A stretch of 53,830 bases of DNA, taken from positions 1 through 53,830 of the forward strand of contig QJJF01000016.1 of NCBI GenBank assembly GCA_003202005.1, given 5' to 3'. The position numbers were made by a program, and so were the translations under genes. Source of the DNA: Williamsia faeni. GTDB lineage: Bacteria; Actinomycetota; Actinomycetes; Mycobacteriales; Mycobacteriaceae. Below, piece by piece: positions 1-8,321 of this stretch (its first letter is position 1; each line of letters begins with the position of its first letter). The notes beneath the pieces were generated by a model. The model did no database searches and was not told the origin of the DNA. It saw only the letters and a list, made by a program, of their open reading frames with translations.

Positions 1-1007
1 AAGTCTTCTTCCCAGAAGGGGCTGACGTGGATGCTCTTCTTGATGGCAGCCACCGGATCCTGCATGCCGAAGCCCTCAGGAGCCTTCTTGTACACGTCGG
101 CCAGTGTCTGCAGCACGTGCGGCAACCAGCTGGCACCGTTCTCGATGACGGCGATGCGCAGCTCCGGGAAACGGAACAGGGCGCCGTGGCAAACCCACGA
201 AGCAACCGTGTCCTGGATCGGACGCCATTCGCTGACCATGCGGAACGCGTTGGTCACGAACGGGAGCATCTCGTCGCTGGTGCCTTCCCAGTCCTGGTTG
301 TACCGCGCGTAACCGCTGTCGGACGAATGCTGGGTGACCAGCACGTCGAGCTCGACAACGCGCTTCCAGAACGGGTCGAACTCGGGCAGGGCAAACGACC
401 GCGGGCCCTTGTATCCGGGGACCGGAGCGGGGCGGACCAGGATGGCCTTGGCGCCACGCTCGACACACCACTCGAGTTCCTTGATGGCCTCTTCGACGAT
501 CGGCAAGCTGATCACCGGGACGGTGAAGATGCGATCCTCGTAGTTGAAGCCCCAGGTCTCGTACAGCCACTGGTTGAGCGAGTGGACCACGGCGTGGATT
601 AGTTCCGGGTTGTCACTCATGCGCTCCTCGATGAGGCTCGCGAGCGTGGGGAACATCAGGGTGCGGTCGATCTGCAGCTCATCCATGAGCTTGAGACGCG
701 CAGCAGGCTCGCGGAAGGCGGCAGGTGCCTTGATCGGCTTGCCGAAGATCTCGCGCTTGCTCTTGCCTTCGGGGTTGCCGTTCTTGAAGTAATCCTCCAT
801 GGCACCCGGGCGAGCGACGACGTCAAACGTCGGGTTCGGGATGTATTCGCTGATCTGACCCCGGATGGCGATCTTTGTGCGGCCATTGACCTGGACGTAC
901 TGGATCGCATTCTTGTACTTCTCCGGAAGGAACTTGGTCAGCGCCTCCTGGGTCTCGTACAGGTGGTTGTCCGCGTCGAACAACGGATACGGCAATGCTT
1001 CGGGCAT
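1..1007 (-). CDS. Amidohydrolase (amidohydrolase_2 family), 3' end outside window
   Basis: A reading frame without stop runs from the ATG at 1007 to the window edge, so the C-terminus is missing. The start is chosen because GGAGG lies about 8 bases upstream; an in-frame ATG at 1019 overlaps that site and is less likely. The N-terminus reads FDADNHLYE, the metal-binding-type opening of ACMSD-like amidohydrolases. Later segments (VTQHSSDSGY, VIENGASWLP) also fit that family, which hydrolyses or decarboxylates ring compounds in a TIM barrel. It follows the acyl-CoA ligase on the same strand after 38 bases, so the two are probably co-transcribed. A second family member lies at 10604-11872. The substrate is unknown. 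Confidence 0.85.
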   Translation of the reverse strand, partial: MPEALPYPLFDADNHLYETQEALTKFLPEKYKNAIQYVQVNGRTKIAIRGQISEYIPNPTFDVVARPGAMEDYFKNGNPEGKSKREIFGKPIKAPAAFREPAARLKLMDELQIDRTLMFPTLASLIEERMSDNPELIHAVVHSLNQWLYETWGFNYEDRIFTVPVISLPIVEEAIKELEWCVERGAKAILVRPAPVPGYKGPRSFALPEFDPFWKRVVELDVLVTQHSSDSGYARYNQDWEGTSDEMLPFVTNAFRMVSEWRPIQDTVASWVCHGALFRFPELRIAVIENGASWLPHVLQTLADVYKKAPEGFGMQDPVAAIKKSIHVSPFWEED

Positions 1008-1027
1008 GAGATCCTCCATTTCCTTTA

Positions 1028-1044
1028 GTGAGAACCATATTCTC
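1028..1044. promoter_or_regulatory. Candidate operator, inverted repeat GAGAA-N5-TTCTC
   Basis: The gap between the ligase stop and the amidohydrolase start holds GTGAGAACCATATTCTC, with perfect 5-base arms. A related sequence, GTGAGAATAT on the minus strand, sits at 2675-2690 in the ligase/crotonase divergent promoter. The TetR regulator at 3625-4245 is the obvious candidate binder. This rests on two sites only. Confidence 0.3.
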
Positions 1045-1045
1045 T

Positions 1046-2581
1046 TTACACGGATGTCGCAATATCCTTGCGAACCTGAAACTTCTGTACTTTCCCGCTC
1101 GCAGTCCGCGGGAACTCGTCGACCTGATGCAATTCCTCGGGCCACTTCTGCTTGGCCAGGCCGATCCGATCGCAGTGTGCCCTGACTTCGTCCATCGTGG
1201 GCATGGAATGGCCGGAATGGAGACGAAGGACCCCGGCGGCATGCTCGCCGAGGCGGGCATCGGGGGCGGCGACCACCACCGCTTCGGCGACTGCGGGCAT
1301 GCCCATCAGGACCTCCTCGACCTCGAGTGCGCTGATGTTCTCGCCACCGCGAATGATGAAGTCCGCCTTGCGATCTGTGATGGTGAGATAACCGTCGTCA
1401 TCGATCACGCCGACGTCGCCCGTGCGATACCAGCCCTCGGAATCGAAGCTGCGTTCGGTCAGTTCCGGGTCGGTGTAGCCGATGCAGAGGTCGGGTCCGC
1501 GACTGAAGATCTCGCCGTCCTCACCGAGCCGGACCTCGACGCCCGGCAAGACATTTCCGTCGGTGAACAGACGCTTGTCGATGGGGGCGTTGTACATCGA
1601 GCCGACGATCGAGGGATGCTCGGTGCTCCCATACGAGCGGAACACCGTGATGCCGAGATCTTCGAGTCGCGTGGTGACCGCCGCGGGAACTGACGACCCA
1701 CCCAAGCCGGCGTACTTCATGAAGGGCAGGTACTCGTCGGTGAAGTCGGGGTGGTCGATCAGGCTCGTGACGAAGTAGGTGGCACCGCCGCCGACGGTCA
1801 GGCCCTCCGTCTTCATCAGATGCATGGACTGCGCCGGGTCCCACACGTCGGTGAGGTTGATGGGACTGCCGTCGAGGACCGGGATGAGGAAGGCGTTGAC
1901 CATCCCGATGAAGTGCCCGACCGGGGCGGCGGTGAGCTGGCTCCCGCGGTCGGGCGGGTACCACGCGCCGAGCTGCCGGGTCTCGAAACCGAGGGTGCGA
2001 TGACTGTGGATCACACCCTTGGGCGAGCTGGTGGTTCCCGAGGTGAACGCGATCAGTGCCGGTAGCGCGGCATCGGTCTCGATGATCCCGGACATCGGTT
2101 CGTCGGCGAGGAGATCGTCGAAGTTGCGGCCGACCACACCCACGATCGGCACGTCGGCACTGAGCTCGGGGGAGTACTCGAGGCGACCGAACTTCTCCGT
2201 GGCGATGAACACCTTCGGCTTGATCGCGCCGAGGATGTAGCCCACTTCTTTGCGTCCATAGAAGTGGACGATCGGCACGACCGTGGCGCCGAGGAATGAC
2301 GACGCCCAGAACGTTGCGGCGGCCTCCATCCAGTTGGGCAGCTGAAAAGCGACGATGTCGCCTGGGCCCACGCCGCGGTCCCGGAGGCCGGCAGCAAGTC
2401 GCCTGGCAACGAGTTCGACGTCGGAGAAGGTGCCTGACCAGGGGCGGATCGATGAATGGATGCGGAATTCGACATCGGGTGCGGCGGTCAGTCCCGCCGC
2501 CAGCAGTTCGCCGATGGTCTCGTCGGTCCACCAGCCCTGTTGCTCATATCTGGCCACCAGGTCAGCGGGGATGGTTCGCAT
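1046..2581 (-). CDS. Acyl-CoA synthetase (AMP-dependent, FadD/cyclohexanecarboxylate-CoA ligase type)
   Basis: This 511-aa full-length member of the ANL superfamily should activate a carboxylic acid to its CoA thioester through an acyl-adenylate. The phosphate-binding loop TSGTTSSPKG is at residues 180-189. The adenine-binding segment YGSTEHPS is near 315. The YRTGDVG and DRKADFIIRGGENIS core motifs are near 387-415, and the C-terminal catalytic lysine motif ASGKVQKF is close to the end. It is divergent from the crotonase at 2729 and upstream of the amidohydrolase at 1007, which suggests a small CoA-dependent degradation operon. The shared 147-base promoter region holds a candidate operator. 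The acid substrate cannot be read from the sequence. Confidence 0.93.
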   Translation of the reverse strand: MRTIPADLVARYEQQGWWTDETIGELLAAGLTAAPDVEFRIHSSIRPWSGTFSDVELVARRLAAGLRDRGVGPGDIVAFQLPNWMEAAATFWASSFLGATVVPIVHFYGRKEVGYILGAIKPKVFIATEKFGRLEYSPELSADVPIVGVVGRNFDDLLADEPMSGIIETDAALPALIAFTSGTTSSPKGVIHSHRTLGFETRQLGAWYPPDRGSQLTAAPVGHFIGMVNAFLIPVLDGSPINLTDVWDPAQSMHLMKTEGLTVGGGATYFVTSLIDHPDFTDEYLPFMKYAGLGGSSVPAAVTTRLEDLGITVFRSYGSTEHPSIVGSMYNAPIDKRLFTDGNVLPGVEVRLGEDGEIFSRGPDLCIGYTDPELTERSFDSEGWYRTGDVGVIDDDGYLTITDRKADFIIRGGENISALEVEEVLMGMPAVAEAVVVAAPDARLGEHAAGVLRLHSGHSMPTMDEVRAHCDRIGLAKQKWPEELHQVDEFPRTASGKVQKFQVRKDIATSV

Positions 2582-2674
2582 GTCGACAACTCCAATACAG
2601 CTCTGGCTCTGAACCCGGGGTCCGCGGCGACGACCGGGATGACGCCCGATCGAGGGTGTCCCCGGTCAACTATG

Positions 2675-2690
2675 GTGATGATATTCTCAC
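2675..2690. promoter_or_regulatory. Candidate operator in ligase/crotonase divergent promoter
   Basis: GTGATGATATTCTCAC has 4-base inverted arms (GTGA/TCAC). Its minus-strand form GTGAGAATAT resembles the inverted repeat at 1028-1044. It lies between two divergent genes of one cluster that also contains a TetR gene. Weak, pattern-based call. Confidence 0.28.
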
Positions 2691-2728
2691 AACTGAAGAA
2701 TGCCAATCTCATTGATGGAGAATCTCCC

Positions 2729-3445
2729 ATGGTTGAACTTGAACTCGACGAAGGCCTGGCGGTCATCACGATCAATCGCCACGAGGCCCGGAACGCAATT
2801 GCGCCCGAAACCATGGATCAGCTCGAGACCGCGCTGGACGAGGCCAAAGGTGCTCAGGCGCTGGTCATCAAGGGTGCCGGCGACAAGGCGTTTGTCTCCG
2901 GCGGAGATCTGAAACAACTCAGCGCGCTGCGGACCATCGAAGAGGCCGAGGCGATGGCCCGTCGGATGCGGGGGATCTGTGACCAGATCGCCGCATTCCC
3001 GGCGCCGGTCGTCGCGGCGATGAACGGGCACGCACTCGGCGGCGGAGCCGAGGTGGCCGTTGCTGCTGACATCCGCGTCGCTGCCGACGACATCAAAATC
3101 GGCTTCAACCAGGTCACACTGGCAATCATGCCGGCGTGGGGTGGAGCCGAGCGGCTCGCTGCGCTGGTCGGTAAGAGCCGGGCGCTGCTGCTCGCCGGCG
3201 GTGGCGCGCTTGTCGGTGCTGCCGAGGCCGAGCGGCTCGGACTTGTCGACAAGGTGCTGCCCCGGGCCTCGTTCGAAGAGGGCTGGAAGGCCGTGGCCAG
3301 GTCGCTGGCCAACAATTCGTCCGGCGACATCAAGCGCGTGATCGGCGGCGCGACCCCCGATGAGGCGGTCGCCGCATTCGCACGTCTGTGGGTTGCCGAC
3401 GAGCACTGGGCGGCAGCTGATCGGGTGATGAACCGAAAGCGCTGA
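2729..3445 (+). CDS. Crotonase / enoyl-CoA hydratase family protein lacking both usual glutamates
   Basis: This is 238 aa from the ATG at 2729, which has GGAG at 2717-2720; the longer upstream frame has no family similarity. The crotonase fold is shown by SGGDLKQL (58-65) and the oxyanion-hole segment NGHALGGGAEVAVAADIRVA (99-118). By alignment from memory with rat crotonase, the first catalytic Glu position holds Gln (FNQVTLAIMP, residue 128) and the second lies in SRALLL with no Glu. Hydratase activity is therefore doubtful; another crotonase-type reaction is possible. It is divergent from the acyl-CoA ligase and followed by a hairpin and a TetR gene. Confidence 0.88.
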   Translation: MVELELDEGLAVITINRHEARNAIAPETMDQLETALDEAKGAQALVIKGAGDKAFVSGGDLKQLSALRTIEEAEAMARRMRGICDQIAAFPAPVVAAMNGHALGGGAEVAVAADIRVAADDIKIGFNQVTLAIMPAWGGAERLAALVGKSRALLLAGGGALVGAAEAERLGLVDKVLPRASFEEGWKAVARSLANNSSGDIKRVIGGATPDEAVAAFARLWVADEHWAAADRVMNRKR

Positions 3446-3466
3446 TCCATCATCTGAAGACCGGCT

Positions 3467-3504
3467 CGAAACGGCCGCCCGGGACACCCTGGGTGGCCGT
3501 TTCG
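3467..3504 (+). terminator. Hairpin terminator after the crotonase gene
   Basis: Perfect 10-base arms CGAAACGGCC (3467-3476) and GGCCGTTTCG (3495-3504) surround an 18-base loop, followed by GCTTTCC. It lies 21 bases after the crotonase stop. Confidence 0.6.
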
Positions 3505-3624
3505 GCTTTCCGGAAGACCCGCTGCTAGGCATTTGCACAGCATCCGCCATCATTGTGGATATCGGCGCGCTAACATGTCGTGAGCCAGAGCGGCTGTCAT
3601 CCATCGATGCGGAGGTCGAACTCG

Positions 3625-4245
3625 ATGTCCACGCCCCGCAGACTCGGCGCACCGGACGCCAAGAATCGTGCGGTGCTGCTCGCTGCCGCCGAGCGTGTGA
3701 TGTTGGAGAACGGCTATGCCGCGGTGAGTTCGCGGCGGGTGGCCGACGAAGCCGGTCTCAAACCTCAGCTCGTCCACTACTACTTCCGCACCATGGACGA
3801 ATTGTTCCTGGAGTTGTTCCGGCGCCGGGCCGAGCAGGGCCTCGAGGTGCAGGCCTTGGCGCTCAAATCAGAGCAGCCGTTGTGGGCGCTGTGGGCTTTC
3901 AGCACAGATCCGGCGGGTGCGATTTTCACGATGGAGTTCATCGCGCTGTCGAACCATCGCAAAGAACTTCGTGCCGAGATCGTGCGGATCTCCGAACAGT
4001 TCCGCGTCGAGGCGAGCGCCGGTATCGAAGACGTCCTCCGGCGATACGGAGTCGATCTCGATCAGATGCCGGCCGTGGCGGCGATTGTATTGATGACCAG
4101 CATCTCGCGCGTTGTGGTCATGGAAGACACTCTCGGCGTCCGGGAAGGGCATGCCGAGATGATCAAGGTGGTCGAGGACTACCTACGCCAACTCGAGGGT
4201 GAACCCGGTCCCGAGCTGCTGGAGGCCCTGCAGCACCGTCGGTGA
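3625..4245 (+). CDS. TetR/AcrR family transcriptional regulator
   Basis: This is 206 aa from the ATG at 3625, preceded by GGAGG at 3611-3615; an upstream in-frame ATG lacks such a site. The N-terminal helix-turn-helix is seen in AVSSRRVADEAGLKPQLVHY followed by YFRTMDELFLELF, a typical TetR recognition helix with the Y-F anchor. The C-terminal ligand domain is not diagnostic. It is the only regulator in the ligase/crotonase/amidohydrolase cluster and probably controls it, with an acyl-CoA or related acid as possible ligand (inference). Candidate operators are at 1028-1044 and 2675-2690. Confidence 0.9.
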   Translation: MSTPRRLGAPDAKNRAVLLAAAERVMLENGYAAVSSRRVADEAGLKPQLVHYYFRTMDELFLELFRRRAEQGLEVQALALKSEQPLWALWAFSTDPAGAIFTMEFIALSNHRKELRAEIVRISEQFRVEASAGIEDVLRRYGVDLDQMPAVAAIVLMTSISRVVVMEDTLGVREGHAEMIKVVEDYLRQLEGEPGPELLEALQHRR

Positions 4246-4257
4246 CGGTGCAGCGGT

Positions 4258-4518
4258 TCAGGCGACTGCCTTGAGGCTGTCGTCGTTGACGAACACCAGG
4301 CTGCCGTCGTTCAGCAGAACGGCAAAGCGCTTCGGGCTGACCTGGAGGCCGTCACCGAGGTCGACGGTGGCCTCGGGAAGTACGCCGAAGTCCTCGACGA
4401 TGGTGCCCTCACGAGTGTTGTCGTCTGCGGTGACCTGGACCGCAGTTCCGACGCTGAATGCGTCAGATGCTGCAGGAGCATCCTTCTCGGCAGCCGATTG
4501 TTTATTTCGCATGCTCAC
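4258..4518 (-). CDS. Small conserved-type hypothetical protein
   Basis: This 86-aa frame starts at ATG 4518; an in-frame ATG at 4512 is an alternative. After a polar N-terminus the protein is rich in short beta-prone stretches (GTAVQVTADD, REGTIVEDFG, QVSPKRFAVLL, GSLVFVNDDSL). That looks like a small SH3/KOW-like beta barrel, but I recognise no family. It is convergent with the TetR gene, whose stop is 13 bases away. No signal peptide or membrane segment is seen. Function unknown. Confidence 0.65.
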   Translation of the reverse strand: MSMRNKQSAAEKDAPAASDAFSVGTAVQVTADDNTREGTIVEDFGVLPEATVDLGDGLQVSPKRFAVLLNDGSLVFVNDDSLKAVA

Positions 4519-4584
4519 ATTAGATCAGTAGATTGCCGCTTTTGGTACGCCGGAGTTGCTGAAGTGAATGTCCGGTATTGACGA

Positions 4585-4608
4585 GTATTCGAATACACAA
4601 CGTGTATT
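4585..4608. promoter_or_regulatory. Overlapping palindromes upstream of the kdp remnant
   Basis: GTATTCGAATAC (4585-4596) is a perfect 12-base palindrome. It overlaps a second inverted repeat, AATACAC-N3-GTGTATT (4592-4608). A TTGACG hexamer is at 4578-4583. The element sits in the 246-base gap between the small minus-strand gene and the kdpF frame and could be the old kdp promoter/operator. Binder unknown. Confidence 0.35.
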
Positions 4609-4764
4609 TGCTCTGCCGATCGTGTCGAGGTCGCAGGCGCAAAGATCTCGTATAGATCGCGCGAACCCGCGTATGAAGGCCATCAACGACGGGTCCGATG
4701 TGCTTGTTTGCGCCGCGTGCATATGCGCGTTGGTGTTGCGTGCCGTCGCAGCGAGATCTCGCAA

Positions 4765-4959
4765 ATGACCGCCGACGGAGTGATCAATGCGGTGCTGCTG
4801 ATCCTCGCCGCCGTTGTGGCGCGATATCTCTGTGCAGCCCTGGTGTTTCCTGAAAGGTTCGTAGAGGCGGGAGTTCCTCGTTGGCCGCAGAGCTTCAGAT
4901 CGGGTGAGACTCATTGCGCTGCTTGCCTGTTCGATCACTCGGCGGTCATCTCATCATGA
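4765..4959 (+). pseudogene. kdpF: kdpF, read-through/decayed remnant at the start of the kdp locus
   Basis: From ATG 4765 the first 32 residues form one hydrophobic helix ending YLCAALVFPERF. This closely matches the KdpF pattern (LFAALLFPEKF in M. tuberculosis, from memory), where the protein ends. KdpF is the tiny membrane subunit that stabilises the KdpFABC potassium-transporting ATPase. Here the frame does not stop after PERF. The sequence reads TTC GTA G, as if one extra base precedes the stop, and runs on for 32 unrelated residues. No kdpA or kdpB sequence follows. It is therefore a leftover of the operon head, 340 bases upstream of kdpD. Confidence 0.72.
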
Positions 4960-5001
4960 ACTCGATGTCGGTATGGATTCGGCAAGGTGTGGTAACTCCA
5001 G

Positions 5002-5094
5002 GTGCCCGGGGCAGCCCGGCTCTTGGGACAGCCGACCGTGAATGCGCTGGGTGTCAACATCGGCCTGGGGCTGACGGCTCCGGGCTGCGACTAA
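5002..5094 (+). pseudogene. kdpC: Probable kdpC 3' end remnant
   Basis: In one frame ending at TAA 5092-5094 the sequence reads LLGQPTVNALGVNIGLGL and a few more residues. This resembles the conserved KdpC C-terminus (LGxxxVNVLxLNLAL). An in-frame TAA lies just upstream of 5002, so only the last 30 or so codons remain. It ends 10 bases before kdpD, where kdpC normally sits. The match is short, so this call rests on motif plus position. Together with kdpF it implies that most of kdpF-kdpA-kdpB-kdpC was deleted. Confidence 0.5.
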
Positions 5095-5104
5095 GATCGC
5101 TGCA

Positions 5105-7639
5105 GTGACCGCCGGTGCAGAGGGCAGGGGACGACTCGAGGTATTCCTCGGTTGCGCACCCGGCGTGGGCAAGACCTACGAGATGTTGGCCCAGGCGCAC
5201 ACGATGCTGGCCGATGGGGTTGACGTTGTGGTCGGTGTGGTCGAATCCCACGGCCGATCGATCACGGCCGCCATGATCGACGGTCTCGAGGTCATCGACC
5301 GGGCCAGGGTCGACTACCGCGGAACCCTGTTGGACGAGATGGATCTCGATGCCGTCCTGACGCGCCGGCCGCAGGTGGTCCTGGTGGACGAACTGGCCCA
5401 CACCAATGCGGCGGGGTCACGAAATCCGAAGCGGTGGCAGGACATCGATGAACTCCGCGACGCGGGTATCGATGTGATGTCCACGATCAACATCCAGCAT
5501 CTGGAAAGCCTCAACGACGTTGTTCAGGAAATCACCGGAATCGTTCAGCGTGAAACGGTGCCGGACGATGTGGTGCGCTCTGCCGACGAGATCGAACTGG
5601 TGGACATCGCGCCGCAGGCTCTGCGCCAACGACTTTCGGCGGGCAAGGTCTATCCGGGAGACCGCGTGGGAGGTGCCCTCGCCAACTACTTCCGACAGGG
5701 AAACCTCACCGCGCTCCGTGAACTGGCTTTGCTGTGGCTGGCCGATCAGGTCGACGACAACCTCGCCGACTACCGCGCCGCCCACGAGATCACGGACACC
5801 TGGGAGGCCCGTGAACGAGTGGTGGTCGCGATCACCGGAGGCCCGGAATCGGCGACCCTCCTGCGACGGGCGAGCCGCATCGCATCACGATCGAGTGCCG
5901 AACTCGTTGTGGTTCATATTGTTCGCGATGACGGGTTGACCGATCCGGCGATGGTGGACCTGGCAAAGCTCACCGAACTGGCCAAGGGGTTCGGAGCCCA
6001 GATGCACTCCATCGTCGGCGACGACGTCCCTGCCACACTGCTCGAGTTCGCTCGTGGGGTCAACGCCACGCAGCTGGTCCTGGGCACCTCGAGGCGGTCC
6101 CGATGGCAGCGGATTCTGGACGAAGGTGTCGGCTCCGCCGTCGTGCAGCGGTCCGGCAAGATCGATGTCCACATGGTCACCCACGAGGAGACCAAGGCGC
6201 GGAACGTCCTCGACATCAGGAACACTCGGTTTCATCGCCCCCTGAGCTGGGTGTGTGCAGTGGTCGTCCCCGTGGTGGCGGCAGGCATTCTGATGGCGCT
6301 CGACCCGTGGCTGGGCATCGCCAGTCAGTCGGCACTGCTCTTTGTGGTTGTCCTCGCGGTGTCGATGCTCGGCGGGATCGGGCCGGCGGCGTTGTCGGCG
6401 ATCGTTTCGGGGCTGCTCCTGAATTTTCTCTTCACGTCGCCGCGGTACACCTTCACCATCAATGAGACCGACAATGCGATCACCATCATCGTGATGCTGG
6501 TGATCGCGATAGCCGTTGCAGTGCTGGTGGATTCGGCGACCGTACGACGCGTGCAGGCACAGCGGGCCGCCCGGGACGCGGAGCTGCTGGCGATCTTCGC
6601 AGGGGCAGTTCTCAGCGGTGAAGATATCGAAGGGTTGTTGCGGATCGTGCAGACGACATATGACCAGAGCGCGGTCTCGGTGGTTCGGATCGCGCACCGC
6701 GAGCCGAACGTCGTCGAGGGTTCGGTCGGGGACGATCCGCCTGCGGATGCCGAACATGCGGACACGGTCTGCGAGGTGCCCGGAGGTGACTTCGCGATGC
6801 TGTTGCGCGGACCCAAACTCGGTGGCCGCGATCGCCGGGTGCTGGTCGCCGTGGCAAACCAGGCCGCGGGTGTTGTCCAACGACGAAAGTTGGCCGCGCA
6901 AGCTGCCGAAGCGCGGGCACTGGCGGAAACCGATCAGTTGAGGCGGGCGCTGCTGTCTGCGGTCAGTCACGACCTGCGGACGCCGCTGGCCGCGGTGAAG
7001 GCATCGGTGTCGAGCCTGCGGGGAACCGATGTCGTGTTCTCGCCGCAGGACACCGCGGAGTTGCTGGCGACCATCGAAGAATCCACCGACCATCTGACCG
7101 CGCTGGTGGGTAACCTTCTCGATTCGTCACGGCTGGCCGCCGGGGTGGTGCGCCCGGACCTGCAGATGGTCTACCTGAATGAGGTCGTCAGTCGCGCGAC
7201 GGTGGGCATCGCGCGATTTGATCCGGTCGCCGCGGAACGCGTCGAGCTCGACATCGATCCGGTCCTCCTCTATGCCGATGCCGGGCTCCTCGAGCGGGTG
7301 CTCGCCAATCTCATCGACAACGCGCTTCGGCACAGCGGCGACTCGATGCCCGTGCAGGTGCGGGCGAGGCTGACCTCCGACGATCCTCCGCGGTGTTCCA
7401 TCGCGGTTGTCGATCATGGTCCCGGTGTACCGGTCGAGGTGCGGCCGAAGATGTTCACCGCGTTCCAGCGCCTGGGTGACGAAAACACCGTGGACGGCGT
7501 CGGTCTGGGGCTGTCGGTGGCGCAAGGATTCGTGCGGGCGATGAACGGGGTCATCACTCCGTCGGAGTCTCCCGGTGGTGGCCTGACGATGGCATTCGAT
7601 CTGCCGCTCGGCCCGCCGACGGGGGAACCCGATGCCTGA
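5105..7639 (+). CDS. kdpD: Sensor histidine kinase KdpD
   Basis: This 844-aa protein has a GTG start and the usual KdpD architecture. The N-terminal KdpD domain carries Walker A GCAPGVGKTY (16-25) and VLVDELAHT (92-100). A Usp-like domain spans about 235-365 and four transmembrane helices lie around 375-480. A GAF-like segment follows. The kinase core has the H-box SAVSHDLRTPLAAV (His about 622), the N-box NLIDNALRHS and the G-boxes DHGPGVP and GVGLGLS. KdpD normally senses potassium limitation or ionic stress and phosphorylates KdpE to induce kdpFABC. It overlaps kdpE by 8 bases. The oddity is that its target operon is missing just upstream, so it is intact but orphaned. Confidence 0.96.
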   Translation: MTAGAEGRGRLEVFLGCAPGVGKTYEMLAQAHTMLADGVDVVVGVVESHGRSITAAMIDGLEVIDRARVDYRGTLLDEMDLDAVLTRRPQVVLVDELAHTNAAGSRNPKRWQDIDELRDAGIDVMSTINIQHLESLNDVVQEITGIVQRETVPDDVVRSADEIELVDIAPQALRQRLSAGKVYPGDRVGGALANYFRQGNLTALRELALLWLADQVDDNLADYRAAHEITDTWEARERVVVAITGGPESATLLRRASRIASRSSAELVVVHIVRDDGLTDPAMVDLAKLTELAKGFGAQMHSIVGDDVPATLLEFARGVNATQLVLGTSRRSRWQRILDEGVGSAVVQRSGKIDVHMVTHEETKARNVLDIRNTRFHRPLSWVCAVVVPVVAAGILMALDPWLGIASQSALLFVVVLAVSMLGGIGPAALSAIVSGLLLNFLFTSPRYTFTINETDNAITIIVMLVIAIAVAVLVDSATVRRVQAQRAARDAELLAIFAGAVLSGEDIEGLLRIVQTTYDQSAVSVVRIAHREPNVVEGSVGDDPPADAEHADTVCEVPGGDFAMLLRGPKLGGRDRRVLVAVANQAAGVVQRRKLAAQAAEARALAETDQLRRALLSAVSHDLRTPLAAVKASVSSLRGTDVVFSPQDTAELLATIEESTDHLTALVGNLLDSSRLAAGVVRPDLQMVYLNEVVSRATVGIARFDPVAAERVELDIDPVLLYADAGLLERVLANLIDNALRHSGDSMPVQVRARLTSDDPPRCSIAVVDHGPGVPVEVRPKMFTAFQRLGDENTVDGVGLGLSVAQGFVRAMNGVITPSESPGGGLTMAFDLPLGPPTGEPDA

Positions 7640-8321
7640 AAAAATTCGGGTCCTCGTAGTCGATGACGAGCCCCAGATCCTGCGCGCGTTGCGGATCAAC
7701 CTCAACGCGCGGGGCTTCGATGTGACGACGGCGTCGAGCGGGGCGGGTGCGCTGACGGCGGCGGGCAAGACGAACCCGCATGTCATCGTTCTCGACCTCG
7801 GGCTACCTGACATCGACGGATTCACTGTGCTGGCCGGACTGCGTGGGTGGACCAATGTTCCGGTGATCGTGCTCTCGGCCCGAGTCGATTCGTCGGACAA
7901 AGTGCAGGCACTCGACGCCGGTGCCGACGATTACGTGACGAAACCATTCGGGATGGAAGAGTTCTTGGCCAGGCTGCGAGCTGCGGTGCGACGCGGGAGC
8001 GCGAGCACCGACGAGGCACTTCCGGTGGTTCAGACCGATGCCTTCACCGTGGACCTCGGGGCCAAGCAGGTGATCCGCGACGGTGAACCGGTGCATCTGA
8101 CTCCCACCGAGTGGGGCGTTCTCGAGATGCTCGTGCGGCACGAAGGAAAACTCGTCAGCCAGCGCGACATCCTCAACCACGTGTGGGGACCGACGTACGG
8201 CGCTCAGTCGAACTATCTGCGCGTGTATCTGGCGAGCCTGAGGCGCAAGCTCGAACCTGACCCAACCCGTCCACGCCATCTCCTGACCGAGGCCGGTATG
8301 GGATATCGCTTCGTCGGATAG
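7632..8321 (+). CDS. kdpE: Response regulator KdpE (OmpR/PhoB family)
   Basis: This 229-aa protein has a receiver domain with the acidic pocket VVDDEP (9-14), phospho-acceptor Asp near 55 in VIVLDLGLPD, and the conserved Lys in YVTKPFG. A winged-helix domain follows (TPTEWGVLEMLVRHEGKLVS, then SNYLRVYLASLRRKLE), typical of OmpR/PhoB DNA binding. Its ATG overlaps the kdpD 3' end, so translation is coupled. It would normally activate kdpFABC. With that operon lost here, it may act on other promoters or be on the way to decay, although the reading frame is intact. Confidence 0.95.
   Translation: MPEKIRVLVVDDEPQILRALRINLNARGFDVTTASSGAGALTAAGKTNPHVIVLDLGLPDIDGFTVLAGLRGWTNVPVIVLSARVDSSDKVQALDAGADDYVTKPFGMEEFLARLRAAVRRGSASTDEALPVVQTDAFTVDLGAKQVIRDGEPVHLTPTEWGVLEMLVRHEGKLVSQRDILNHVWGPTYGAQSNYLRVYLASLRRKLEPDPTRPRHLLTEAGMGYRFVG

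Noticed and set aside
4525-4938. A 137-aa minus-strand open frame over kdpF
   Set aside because: No motif, no ribosome site, and it lies opposite the recognisable KdpF helix.
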